Below are positions 32,066 through 43,925 of a stretch of DNA of 64,000 bases, piece by piece (the stretch's first letter is position 1; every line of letters begins with the position of its first letter). The DNA comes from Argyresthia goedartella. Taxonomy: Eukaryota; Arthropoda; Insecta; Lepidoptera; Argyresthiidae. The stretch is from positions 17,640,715 through 17,704,714 of the forward strand of contig OX463829.1 in the NCBI GenBank assembly GCA_949825045.1, read 5' to 3'. Below the pieces are notes generated by a model. That model was given only the letters and a program-made list of their open reading frames with translations. It was not told the origin of the DNA and ran no database searches. A program made the translations under genes and the position numbers.

Positions 32066-34389
32066 GGTATCTGTTTGCGGTCTCCGCCAAAGATCCCCGT
32101 TACATACAATCGATACGAGAAGATTCTTTACGTCAACCTGAATGTATCGTATCGTGTGTACCGTGCTTTTCATTTCATAACAGTATAACATCGCACTAAA
32201 TTTTACTATCGTAACATTGCACCCAATTCCTCTGACAACGCGTAATCTAAACGGTTCCTTCAAAAGCCATCAAGCCGCTATTACCTGTTGTTCTGAGTTC
32301 TGAGTTTCTAGCGACGAAGATGGTATCGCGACAGTTTGCTAAACAAGGAGAATGGCAAAGGATCCGAGAGTACCAAGATAAGGAGCGATGCGGGAAGATC
32401 CGTCTAATGTCGTCTTAATATTGGTTTAAGTTAGCCTCGGTTCTAGGGACGATGACGATGGTGTTATGCGGAGGGTTTGATTGCAAACTTATTTTAAGTG
32501 ATTTAAAGAATTAGCGATGAAAATAAAATATACCTGGTACTTTATATTTTATTTTATGAACTTTTAGCTTATTTTAGGAAACAAAATTGAGTATTTGATT
32601 TTTAGGTCGATAAAAATTTTTGAACGGTGACTTGAGCCTGGCTGGTTGTTTCCGAATGAAAAAATCAATGTCACTATTGAACATTCATAACAAACAAAAA
32701 CATTCCAGAAAATTGGGAAAAAGAAAGTCATAAATATCTCTTCACTATGAAGTGATGGACTAATTAAATTGTTTTACAATTTTTACGTATATCACAGATC
32801 GTAAACAATATCAATTGTAAAACCGTAAAAAAAACACGATGAATGTTGCCGAAATGCCTAAGATTTTAGGTATCCTAATCATTTCCCTAAGTGGACCTGT
32901 AACCTTTTTATTAAACTAGGTATGATTGCCTTGTTCTTATCTTAGGATTTCACAAAGACTTTATTATAATATCAGATGTCACCACTTTATAGAACTAAAA
33001 AATGTACCTAACGTCTAATATCAATATTTGTTTACGTTCCGAATGACAACTGAGTTATTTTACAGGTCAGCCAACTTAACGGCGATGGGAATTCTTCTCA
33101 AAGAGTTTCTTCGTTTATATGAGGAGTTCAACAAAAAATAGTTGTAGAGGACAAATAAAGGATATTCTGTTTCTACGGATATTTCAGTAATCATTTTATA
33201 TGGGAATAAAGTCGTTTGGTCAAGAATACAATAATCTCAAAATGGTTTTCGCAGTTTGGTGCCCTAGAAAGTTCTTTACATGGCTAACTATCTGCTATAT
33301 GATTTCATCTTTGCCAACCATGTACCAACAGTGAAAGAGCGTAGCATCGGTTAGCCGATAAGCCGATAGCCAACAATCGTTTATTTTTGTCAATTTATTT
33401 AATTATTAATTGAATAACTATTTGTGCGTCGTAAAAATATACAGTCCAGTTAAGGACTCACCTCCCATGGTATATCCAGAAATGCCATTTCCTGTTCTTT
33501 AACACCTTTGTTTTAAATTTTATTACCCCATGGTAATATTATCATAATCATCGTAATGCCATCATAAGGTCCAAAATCGCGATACCTCGCGGGTAGGCGC
33601 GGTAATGGACCGGGAATAATCACATTCGTACTTCATATACTCAAACCTTATGCTATTGAAAATTTGGAAAAATAACTAATGGAATTCATTAAATGCGAGT
33701 AGAAGATAAAGGTAAAGCTGAATAGCAGCCTGCACCGAAGGACAATTAAATGTACGGGTTTTCTCGTTATTTTATTAGATTTAGAACTTGATGCTGTGGA
33801 GCATCTGCGAGATCTTGAAATGTGATCTTTCAAAATAAAAAATACGACAAGCTTATTACGTTTTCGGAGACCAACTTGAGTGAGGTTCTAAGAAATGTTT
33901 GTTGAAAAATTTACCGAAAGATAATGTAAATTTTATCGTTCTAAGTTCCGATGAGCCCTATTGAAAAGGTAAATGAAACATTTTTCATATAAAAATACTT
34001 CTTGAAACAGGCCATCAGTAGTCAAAGTAGCTAAAAATGTGACACATAATAATTTGAACATCTGAGCGTATACCTATATTTGAGTATAATAGCGTTCTTG
34101 CCAAAAACATATTTTGATCATTTATGTCACATGTTTCCAAAATAAAAAACTGAGGCAAATAAAAACTGATTGTAGATAATAAACAAATAATATTATGACT
34201 ATGAAGGTAGCTTGAGCTAAAAATACTGTTTCTGTGTTATTTATTAGTAGCCATAACTATGCTTTGCTCTAAACAATATCCTATTGCAGATATAGCTGCA
34301 GTCGGAATGTGTGGTCAGTTGATTGAGAAGAATATGTTTGATATATATTTTATTTTTTGCTTTTGTATTTTATTTAGTATATATCATTT
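32066..34389. other. repeat-poor, no gene recognised
   Basis: About 2.3 kb of AT-rich sequence without recognised mobile elements. The frame at 32320-32418 opens in good ATG context (AAGATGG) but lacks supporting splice or homology evidence. Confidence 0.35.
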
Positions 34390-34600
34390 ATTACATTATT
34401 ATGTTTTAGTTGTAATCAATTAGATGTGTACAGTTTTATTGCGCACTGGGACTCTCCTTTTGCACAACTTTTCCTGTCCTGCCTAGGTTTGCTGGTAGAA
34501 ATCTCTCTTTAGAGATAAGCTCGCCTTTGCTCATAAAATGTTTTGTTACCTTACTATTAAGATTTCTGTGCAATAAAGAATATATGAATATATGAATGAA
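34390..34600 (+). mobile_element. LINE 3' UTR with hairpin and (ATATGAAT)n tail
   Basis: CTGCCTAGGTTTGCTGGTAG, the hairpin ATCTCTCTTTAGAGATAAGC, CTCGCCTTTGCTCA and TCTGTGCAATAAAGAATATA, then an (ATATGAAT)2 tail. Complete 3' terminus, no coding sequence. Confidence 0.85.
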
Positions 34601-35020
34601 CTGAACCTATAGCAAATAGGAGAGAATAAAACATACCCGGTTTTCTAGCAAATTACGGATGATGATCTCTTCAAAGGAAATTATTGCATTTGTAAGTAAT
34701 AAGGTATGATTTTATAGTTAACAGCTCGAGGCGAGGACATGAAATGATTAGCGTCACGAAGAGGAGATTTATGGATCTAGTATAGAATAAAACTTAAACT
34801 TAGTACGTAGTAAGCGAGAATTTTTCTCCGCTGCTGCGAGCGCTCAATGGCTTTGAAGACTTTTTGATTTTAATTGTTTTCATGTGGCTACTGAAGATTT
34901 ACCTTAGAAGGCTGTTTATAAGAATTAAATATATTTTCATTTGTATTGTCTATGCTACTACACTCTAACTGTTTCTTCTCGCAAAACCCTTCCCTTCGTT
35001 GTCGAGCAGTCTTGATATTG
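34601..35020. other. no gene recognised
   Basis: No supported feature before the minisatellite. Confidence 0.3.
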
Positions 35021-35160
35021 GATATGTCGCTTCCACTTAGATGATGTCGCTTCCACTTAGATGATGTCGCTTCCACTTAGATGATGTCGCTTCCACTTAG
35101 ATGATGTCGCTTCCACTTAGATGATGTCGCTTCCACTTAGATGATGTCGCTTCCACTTAG
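35021..35160. repeat. minisatellite, seven 20-bp units
   Basis: Seven tandem units of ATGATGTCGCTTCCACTTAG; the first unit differs at its 5' end (GATATGTCGC...) and the other six are identical. Such uniformity suggests recent expansion and a length-variable locus. A frame crosses it on the minus strand, but 20 is not a multiple of three and no protein is recognised. Confidence 0.97.
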
Positions 35161-35384
35161 ATGAAATGGGCATTCCAGGAATGCAGAAGAATTTTTATAA
35201 CACTGCAGTAGTGGCCCTAGTACACAAATAATGTTTAAGTAGAATTCCTAGCCGATAATGACCTGGCCTGCATTTTTGTCATTCTACCTCTTGACTTGAT
35301 TTCGCGTGTAGAATGTGTTCCTACTGCTCTCATGGCATGTCAGCGAAAAAACCGTCTCCAGTTAAAGTCATACAAAGGACGTTT

Positions 35385-35605
35385 TTCATTTTCTACCAGG
35401 TTACAAATTTAAAAAAAAATGGAACCGCCTACAAAGTTGACCAAAACCTTCTCCAGAATGTAAGAAATACTTTTCTGAAAACCGCATCAAAATCGGTTCA
35501 GCAAAACGCAGGACAATCGCGGACAAAAATACATACATATAAATGTAACATACAAACACACGAGTCAAACTAAGAACCTCCTTTTTTTGAAGTCGGTTAA
35601 AATAC
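35385..35605 (-). repeat. dispersed repeat K (copy 2)
   Basis: The minus strand begins AACCGACTTCAAAAAAAGGA, contains GTTTGACTCGTGTGTTTGTA and ATTTTGATGCGGTTTTCAG. It resembles 25259-25570 on the plus strand. Confidence 0.6.
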
Positions 35606-36240
35606 TAGCTGCTATCCGCCATTGTTGCTCCCAGTGCACAAAAAGGGCTGATAGTCGATCGTTTTGCCTTGATTTGTGAAGAACCCGTCACGTTTGACGT
35701 CAACGTTCACTGGTCAAGTTTCCTTATAAAACTTAACTCACAGCTCATTGTAACAACGGCCCTATTCCAAAAGGTTAGGGTGGTGGCGCGTGGGGTAGTA
35801 TAACTTGGTAGAAGTTTGAGAACCAGTCTAGGCCTTTCGCATGCTTTGTTGCGATCGACGCAACTGGGAGGGTTTCTTGTTTTTCCTGCGCCTGATCAGA
35901 TGATCGCGAATCGATAAACTGTATTCCATTTAGCGTTAGACAAAGGACTCGCGATTTACTGTATTCCATAAAAACATTAGACTGCTAATCCTGAGAAATG
36001 ACTATCAGTAACAAAATTATGTGAATATCTCCTCTAAGTAAATTCTAATCGAATGCAGGCATCGGCGAATGCCATTACAATTACCAGATTTTACCAAAAT
36101 CAAATTATATAAAAAAACAGCGCTTCTATACGATAAGAAAAAGAAGATTTACCCAGCCCTCAGACTGTTGCTGAATTCTTATCATCTAAAGAGGGCATAC
36201 AAGAAAGTCGGAGTCACGACTCTCAAGTCATTTTTCCACG
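35606..36240. other. no gene recognised
   Basis: May be part of an LTR-type remnant continuing into 36241-36385, but I see no defining start. Confidence 0.3.
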
Positions 36241-36385
36241 TTCGAGCGCCGGACGCCGCCGGCGGCGAATCGCGGTGGCATTTTGATTCACGTGCCCATT
36301 CGAAATTTGAATCCACCGATAAATAAAACCGTTTTCGTGTCTTGTTTTTGAGAATCGTAGAATACATTGGTGTCAGGGGCGAGAT
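36241..36385 (+). other. possible LTR 3' end with primer-binding-site-like sequence
   Basis: A GC-rich segment with GACGCCGCCGGCGGCGAATC, an AATAAA signal (36323-36328), about 40 nt of T-rich sequence, and then TTGGTGTCAGGGGCGAGATG. The last part resembles the TGGTGTCAGAAGTGGG junction just after the 5' LTR of some insect LTR retrotransposons. No matching second LTR and no gag or pol was found, so at best this is a solo remnant. Confidence 0.2.
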
Positions 36386-37030
36386 GCTACTTTGTATACA
36401 AGTACCTAAATCTAAGGTGAGCAATAAGCAACAAAGTGTCTTTTCCCATACGGGGTGGCATGGCAGAGCCACGGTTACCAGTTTCCAAAAGAAAACTCAT
36501 GTACCTACCTAATTCAAATTGCATACTCCGTGCAATTTCATATCAATACCTACATATCTAGTTCTACCGAGGCATTACTTTAATCAGCATAATAGCTGAT
36601 AGATTACGACTGCGTTGTAGTAGATATATAGTGCAGCGATTATGCTATATGGCGTACCTACATTTCTATTCGATTACATTCCCATTTCTAATTCACTTCT
36701 GTTTTACTTTTACTCAGATGCAAATATTTGTATCTATGTAATTATACCTACTTACTTCATGCCTCTAACTTTGATCCGATAAAAGCCCATTAGAAATTAG
36801 CTGGAAACCCAAAATCCCAATAGAGAAGCTACAGTGATTTTATATATTACAGATATTTATCACATTTAATGTATAACGCTCATTGAGGTGGAAGTGACGT
36901 CCTGAATGCCGTTGTGATACTTCGATGAAAGGGACAGAGCTATGCGTCAGGTTTCATTTATCTGAGAGTCAGTTTCTCTTCCCTTTCCAAGCGAAAGAAG
37001 GAGAAGTGAAGAGAAGAGAAGTCCCTTGAT
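36386..37030. other. no gene recognised
   Basis: A short reverse match to repeat E near 36437-36472 (TTTTCCCATACGGGGTGGCA). Otherwise nothing. Confidence 0.35.
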
Positions 37031-37859
37031 TGATGATGATGATGATGTGGGACGCCCGCTGAACCACAGGCGGGTGATCGGTCCTCTATCGTGACTATTT
37101 CACCCAATTCCCAGCGTTTGGGCACTGGTTACTGTTGGTTCAAAAGATGTCGCTCCCCAAATCTTCTTGTTCGTTTAATGAGTTCTAGGATGTCGCTATA
37201 CTTTAAGTTTGACAAATCATCTGCTTTAATGTTATCCATCCCTAGTGTTCGCCATGTTATGTTTGAATACATTACGCATTCTCCCAAGAAGTGCTGGCTT
37301 CTTTCCTCCAAGCCACAGTGAGGGCATGATTGGTCCTGTACGAGCCTTAATAATAATAGGTGTCTGTTTAGTTTGTAGTGGCCTGTCACCACACCTACCA
37401 GTATATATATACCAGTTGCTAAGTTTTCCCTACTAAGATTAAGTAAATACTTAGCCTTTTTGGGGTCTTTCCTCAAAATAAACATCTTATACTGCCTATA
37501 GTCTTTGGTGTTCTTCGATTCTTGGTTTGCATCTCTCGTAGCTATCATGTTGAAGATGTTTTTTGAGACAGTCGCTGATATAAGTAATCTTGGTTCTGGT
37601 CCAATAAAAAGCTCATCAGCGCCATTTTTTTCCAGCTCATCTGCTTTTTCGTTACCGTGAATCTTTTAATGACCGGGGACCCATACGATAATTATTTCTG
37701 ATGTTCTTCCGAAAGAGTAAAGATTGTCCTTACACTCTTAGACTAGTGCAGATTTATTCATTGGTTGCCTAAGCGCCTTTAAAGCTGCCTGTCTGTCAGA
37801 ATAAATATTACTGTCTTGTTTTTGATTTCTGCTGTTCTTCTTAGTGATTCAGCGCATTC

Positions 37860-38308
37860 AGATTCAGATTCAGATTCAATTTTTTATTGAATATAAATAA
37901 ATAAATTATCTTATTCAACGTCAAAATTATGCTTACTTATAAAGACAAGTATTTTTTTATATAAAAAAGACTACACCGTTTCGAAAGATGGTCTCGGGGC
38001 AGATAGGCAGAAGAAACGGCAAGAAACTCCCATACCTTCTTTTTAAAAAAGTGACTTTACAACAGGGTTTTGGTTTAAGGAAATTCGCCGGCGAGTGATA
38101 GACTTGATCCATCGCCCCTCGTCGAATTTCTGTGCGCTGAGATGGTATGGACCATGCAGTTTTGTCATCTAAGTATTCCTTCCATAAGATAAGATTCCAT
38201 TAATTTTAACGCATTGTCTTTAATACCATATTGTTGTAGTTTGAGCAAAAGAGTTTGATGGTCCACACAGTCAAAGGCTTTGGAAAGATCACAGAAAATA
38301 CCACGCTA
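37860..38308 (-). mobile_element. internally deleted CR1/Jockey-type LINE inserted in the RNase H region
   Basis: The minus strand starts in a reverse-transcriptase segment, GIFCDLSKAFDCVDHQTLLL followed by KLQQYGIKDNALKLME, then passes abruptly to a 3' UTR (GGCAAGAAACTCCCATACC in genomic plus orientation) and ends ATTCAATAAAAAATTGAATC with a (TGAATC)3 tail at about 37858-37882. It interrupts the RNase H frame between GLYATV and ECAESL; about eight residues expected there are missing, so a small target deletion accompanied insertion. No target duplication is clear. Confidence 0.8.
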
Positions 38309-38498
38309 TAACACGGTGGCGTAAAGCCCCAAGGCAATTGATTTGTCTTGTTTATTGCTGTCCATGATGCAAAAACCAGCTCCTGCTAGTTTTGTGCTCT
38401 CTCTTCTTGAGCCATCCGTGAAGCAACTGACAATCGGTTGGTCTGTTTCTATTTCCTAATTTTCTCTTGTTCCTATATGGAGTTTTCTTTTATGGATT

Positions 38499-39503
38499 CT
38501 ACGAGGGTGGGACTGCGTCAGTGAGAACAGAAGAGACGCTTTCAAGCCACTTCCACCCTAGCGCGGGAGTCCGTCAGGGATGCATTATTTCTCCGCTTCT
38601 GTTCAACACCTACACAGAGCTCATAATGAGAATTGCCCTTGAAGACTGTCAACGACGGTGTCGCAATTGGTGGCCTGAGGATCTCGAACCTACGCTACGC
38701 AGATGATACCACCCTATTCGCAAGCAGTATGCGAGATATGGAAGACCTGCTGCATAAAATGGAAAGCGTCAGCTTGGAGTTTGGCCTTAAGATCAATCGC
38801 AGTAAGACGAAGATGATGATTGTGGATCGTGCCAACAACAACTTGCCCGAAGTCGCGAAAATAGCGAATTGTGATGTGGTCCAATCATACGTCTATCTGG
38901 GAGCGCTGATATCCAACAATGGCGGATGCGTGGACGAAATAAAGCGACGTATGGCGATTGCGAGGTCTTCTATGGACAGGCTCAAGAAAATATGGAAGAA
39001 CCGCAACATCACCAAAGCCACAAAGACCCAGCTGGTAAGAGCGCTTGTGTTCCCCATATTTCTTTACGCTGCAGAGACATGGACGCTTCGGGAAAACGAG
39101 AAAAAGAGGATAGATGCTCTTGAGATGTGGTGCTGGAGAAAAATGCTTGGGATATCGTGGACAGAGTTCCGTACCAATGACTCCATCCTCCAAGAACTAG
39201 GTATCAAGCAGCGCCTATCTTCATGTCCAGGCTCGTATCCTCACCTTCTTTGGACACGTATCTCGACGCGGCCGTATGACCATCGAGCGACTGGTGGTGC
39301 AGGGCAGAGTAGAGGGCACCCGAATGCGTGGCAGATCACCAATGAGATGGACAGACCAAATCAAGGCAGCACTGGATGACCCCCTGTACCAATGCACCAA
39401 AAAAGCAGCCCTCAGAGACGAATGGCGACGAATTGTGAGGCGGCTTACTCGACCGAAATGACGACCACGACCGCTCTGTCAAGAGTGCTACGACTGAGAA
39501 GAA
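38499..39503 (+). mobile_element. 5'-truncated endonuclease-reverse transcriptase LINE with 8-bp target duplication
   Basis: Encodes the RT palm to C-terminus: GTASVRTEETL, GVRQGCIISPLLFNTY, ISNLRYADDTTLFA (catalytic YADD present, about 38692-38715), LKINRSKTKMMIVDRA, LYAAETWTLRENEKKRIDAL, MWCWRKMLGISWT, then RMRGRSPMRWTDQIKAAL and a terminal RRLTRPK before the stop at 39461. Two frameshifts, near 38650 and 39220, break the frame; the main part is open for 248 codons (38633-39379). TATGGATT occurs on both sides (38491-38498 and 39504-39511). The clade resembles RTE-like or similar EN-RT elements and is unassigned. Confidence 0.88.
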
Positions 39504-39780
39504 TATGGATTTAGTATTTCTTATCGAATCGTATTTCCTTCTTTATCAGATCGTTGTTTGCCAATATAATTGCCAACTTTCCACCTGACGTTTCTACAAT
39601 GTAGGCATGACCTGTGTCTATAGAGTTGCCTTTCCATTGATCATTTTCATTCTGTAGCTCTGTCCCTTACAAAGGAGTGTCATAATTGCATTCAGGAAGT
39701 TTTCCCGCCAAACTGTCAACTGCCAGTTTCAACCCGCGTTTTTTGGCAATAAGTAATAGTTATTTAATTTGCGTGCCTAT

Positions 39781-40740
39781 TTGACTTTATAAAACGTGAA
39801 AACTAAAATAAAAAAAAAAAGTGCTTGCTATTGGTTATTTCTTTTACGGTGGCATTCCATGCTAACCACTACCTGCTGTCCTCACATATGTCAATAAGCA
39901 GAATCTCCGCCTTGCCACCTTTGTATCAAAGTGCTCCATATAACGGCACATAAGGAAACACCACATCGCGCTACCAATTCGATAACATGAGATAATTAAA
40001 TCCACATCAGACATTTTGCTGGAAAACTATACACCATCGGTATCTTAGGGAATGACGGTACCTGTCGGTACCCATAGGTATAATTACAAAACGGTCACAT
40101 TTTGGTCACATTTATCTGCGAATGTTGCTAGAATTCAAAATCCTCAGCGCCATAGTGATGTTAAGAGTTGCCCTGTAGTTCATTGCATAAGATGTCCGAA
40201 GTACCTATACCTAGATTGAAAATGTCCAATTCATAAACAGTATCACACGAAGGCTTGCGGCGAATGGATAAATAAATCCTTCCGCCATTCCTGCTAAGGT
40301 AAACTATTTCAACCCTGTACCGTTCTTATTTCTGCCGTCACAGTAACTGAAATCGTGTGTCACTGGTGTAGCCATAAAACAGTCCGTATTGCTGGTCCAG
40401 TTCAAATATGGCTGCACGTACGTGAAGGCGTGAGCTTACAACAGATTGCTCCCTCAAGTCGCTCTTATTCATTCTTGGCTGATTCTTATTAGGTTCATGG
40501 CCAAATCACGTTGTAGTAAGTATAGGAAAGGAATAGATATGACTGTAATTTGTTATATTCTCGTTGTGTTATAGAAAATATTCACTCTCTCAAAGAGTCC
40601 CTTTCAAAACTAACAGAGTCGTTATGTTAGCTTGTGTTAGAGGTCCTGCATACCTTAAAATGCTAAATGCAGCTACATCAACATTAATATTTAAGTATCT
40701 TCATTACCTACTTACGTAGGTACCTTTTAATTGATTAATT
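39781..40740. other. no gene recognised
   Basis: AT-rich sequence with no recognised element. Confidence 0.35.
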
Positions 40741-40922
40741 ATACGGACGTTCTAACGGTGATGGAAAACATCTTGAGGAAACCTTCATTACTCCATAGCT
40801 GCGGTGATGGGCTAGCCCCCTGTAACGCAAAATGGAATATTTTATAACTGGCTCAAAGTGGGCACAATTGTGCCTCTGCCACCCCTTATGGGAAAAAGGA
40901 GTGACGCTATAGGTAGGCCGTA
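40741..40922 (+). repeat. dispersed repeat E (copy 1)
   Basis: TCTAACGGTGATGGAAAACA, GAGGAAACCTTCATTACTCC, GGGCTAGCCCCCTGTAACGC and GGGAAAAAGGAGTGACGCTA match 54325-54497 closely along the whole length. No coding sense. Class unknown. Confidence 0.75.
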
Positions 40923-42956
40923 GGTATTGCAAATGCATTTGGCCAAACGATGCCTCTGTTGTCATATTTGCTTAGTAAATCTTCTATGATCAAGAAAGCC
41001 GTTGCTGTCGCGCCTTGGAAGGCTCTCTTTGATTGGTATAGGTACTACTTCTGGTTAGCATGGATCAACCGACGTAGTACAAGATACCATTATTATGCTC
41101 GGTACCCGGATACCTGATACTGGGCGCATGCATACTTATGTATCTATAGGTACATAGAGTGGGGGGAAATTTTAGGATTCACCCTGGAACTACGCACAGC
41201 AGTGGCCCCACCAATTCATACTTTCTACCTATGTATAAATGCGATCCTCTGTATCTTTTACTATACATATGTATTATATGTATAATGACGTTAGCTAATT
41301 TTCAAACTGAAATTCCTGATCACACTTCGGGAAATGTGACCTGTATTATATGGCTGCATTTATCCTTACTCGTTAGAATCAAGTATTCCAAAAAAAAAAC
41401 ACGTTTATATAACTCCAACGACTTCTTTAAACTTTAAACGCCTGAGATCGAATGTCTCCACATAGGAGCTTACCCAAGAAACAATACAGAGCTTTTGACT
41501 TATCTCTTCAGCGAAATATCCATAATGTTTGCCGTTAGGTTTTTCAGCCAATGAAGAAAATATATGAAATTGATAGATTTACTGTGTGCTATGACTATTA
41601 AACGTCTACGTCTTTCTTCTCAATATTACTGATTAAATTTCTGGCGCCCAAGCTTATCGAAAGCCATCAAGCACCTTATTTCGTGCGCTTACAGTGGATA
41701 GCTATATTACTGTATGTATACATGTGCATTGGATTTAAGTAAATTATAGGTATTAAGACAAATCAGAGAATCTCTTAAGATCAGCCACGAAGCACCAACA
41801 TAATGCGGTTTCGTTGAGTAGCCATTTCTAACCGCTAGCGCAAGCCAAGTTGGATCGCCCGAGGGAGCTGCGTAGGGCTAAATGGTTCCATTAGACTTAG
41901 GCGGTTGGATCAAGTCATAAGAAGCTTCTCGGTTTATCTCCTGAGCAGCTTTTAAAAATAGACAGAATCTTGATTGAGAAAAGCTTAAATTTCGGAGTTG
42001 TCACTGTCATTTTCTGTCAAAAATCTGGTGGCCCTTAGGAATACCATAAGAATACTTGACTTATTTTATCGAGAAATTCCTATATTCATAATGCTAACGA
42101 TAACTTGCGATATGGTCATGGAACAAATCAATAATTAAATTAATTGATATATCAACACCTATAGGACTATATTTTGTGAAAATTTTCTTCTGAAGCCAGT
42201 TAGTTACTCAACGGAAATCAATCCCATACAAATCCTTTGATATCATCGCTAAAACCGCTTGCGCCTACACCAAACCTCCCGAGGGGGTGGGGTATCGCAG
42301 CCAGCGGGGGCGGGGGTATGGTAAAAAACCTGCGTGTACGCCATTTAATCACCAACTCCATATTTATGAAGCGGACTGGGCGGACCGGCGACATTCTTAG
42401 ACTTACCTCCGACTGGTCTACCGTGGTATCTTTGTGGTCGGAGGATCTCTGTACAGTCCCACTCAAGTCTCTTGTAATGTAACTTGATCAAAGGTTGGTG
42501 AAGCCAATGCGTGTGTTTCAGGAAGATAACAAGATAACACGCGAGATTCAATTACTAATAAAAAGTAAACGAGTTTGATTTTCGTTAGACGTGATTTTAC
42601 TTAAAGTATCTAACATTTTAATTTCAGAAATAAAGAAAATCCCAATGTAACCTTCAGTTTATAACTCGATTGCGTCTTTTTCTTTTGCTCCATCTTTTCT
42701 GTTTCTTCTAAGAAACGAGATAAAGCTGGCAACGAACAACTTGTGGCCAACTGTACCTCGGAGCTGGTGTGTTGCAGGTTGTTGTATGCAACCATTAGGT
42801 AATAAACAACAGTTCTACTTGTATTCTTTATGTTTTATGTTACTTTTCAGAGGTACTAAGGGGAATATTTACTGGTCAAATCACAAGTGCACGCCAGACG
42901 TTTCAAAGACTGTTAATTGATTAAAATTGGCGCGTTAACAATATGACAGCTTTCAG
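40923..42956. other. no gene recognised
   Basis: About 2 kb. A GC-rich, G-run-containing patch at about 42275-42325 is open in several frames but shows no motif. Confidence 0.35.
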
Positions 42957-43358
42957 CGTTCCATACCCAAAGAGTGCCAAACGGGACCCTATTACTAAGC
43001 CTCCGCTGTCCGTCCGTCTGTCTGTCTGTCACCAGGCTGTATCTCATGAAATGTGATAGTTAGACAGAGGAAATTTTCATAGATGTATTTCTGTTGCCGC
43101 TATAACAACAAATACAAAACAATACAAAACAGAATAAAATTAATATTTCAGGGGGCTCCTTTACAACAATTATTTCAATACACATACAAACTTATGAATG
43201 CACCTACATGAAATGTGAAAGTAGCCCCACCAATAACATTGTAAACATCATTTTGATGTGTAAAATCTAAACTTTTCACTCCACACCATGCCTACCATTG
43301 TACGGATATACGGAACCCTTCGTGCGCGAGTTAGACTCGGACTTGGCCGGTTTTTTTA
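42957..43358 (+). repeat. repeat G (copy 3)
   Basis: Starts GTTCCATACCCAAAGAGTGC (diverged 5' end), has CTAAGCCTCCGCTGTCCGTC, a (GTCY)n run (about 43010-43030), GTTGCCGCTATAACAACAAA and a terminal ACGGAACCCTTCGTGCGCGA with a T-run. Confidence 0.8.
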
Positions 43359-43925
43359 TGTTTTAACACGTCGTATGATAGAAAATACTTTGAAATAAAT
43401 CCTTTTTCACTTCCACCTGTAAAAAAAATGGGCCCAAACGCTTCGATTTCTGTTCATGTGGAAAACACACAGCATTGGCAAAACGAAAAAGACTTCGTCA
43501 TTCGATTGAGCAATGAACGCGGGCGATCCCCTAAAAACTGTGAACACTCCAACAAATTCGGGGTATGCCTGATACCGGTCAACTGTCTATACTGCGAGAG
43601 TAAGCAGTGCAAGCAAGCGTTTCTTACCACCAGATTTTGTGTAAGGTCTCGGCAAATTAAAATTGTTTCATATTTCTACCTTCATCATGCCGAATCCTTA
43701 ATTTAGAAATAAAATAGTTTTTTTTTTTAAATAAACTTAATTATAGCGCTGACAAGAACTAGTGTAGTGCTTTTCATACTAGTGCAAGACTGTATGACGA
43801 TAGAGCATTGCTCTTGTCTCACAGAACGAACAAGTAGAAGAATTATCTAGGTTTACAACATAGATATTAAAAGTAGCTGAGTGCGATGAAAAGTAAGTAC
43901 ATTTAGCCTAACTATCAAAAGAATA
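43359..43925. other. no gene recognised
   Basis: A 92-codon frame at 43428-43706 with several cysteines matches nothing I recognise and lacks splice context. Confidence 0.3.

Larger units (their letters stand above)
37031..39780 (-). pseudogene. LINE with RNase H domain, interrupted by two other LINEs
   Basis: The minus strand reads, in order: a segment with AGKLPECNYD and ETSGGKLAIILANNDLIKKE (39770-39512); the RNase H start IVSCFTDGSRRESTKLAGAG (about 38430-38370); after an insertion, ECAESLRRT, IYSDRQAALKAL and NEKADELEKNGA (37855-37600); then a C-terminal block to the stop at 37129 with TGHYKLNRHLLLLRLV and a CCHC-like finger (CPHCG...HFLGEC). An (ATC)n tail lies at about 37032-37047. 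Inserts lie at 37860-38308 and 38499-39503; the coding order and phase resume on the other side of each. Several stops show it is dead. RNase H after RT points to an I/R1/LOA-type element; the clade is not settled. Confidence 0.8.

Noticed and set aside
32320..32418. First exon downstream of the GC patch
   Set aside because: The 32-codon frame opens in good ATG context but ends in a stop without a credible donor, so I leave it uncalled.
34888..35076. Repeat-containing protein across the minisatellite
   Set aside because: The 20-bp unit shifts phase at each copy and the frame has no other support.
35021..35160. CRISPR array
   Set aside because: The units are contiguous without spacers, and the DNA is eukaryotic.
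38885..39193. 102-codon minus-strand frame
   Set aside because: Antisense shadow of the EN-RT LINE coding region.
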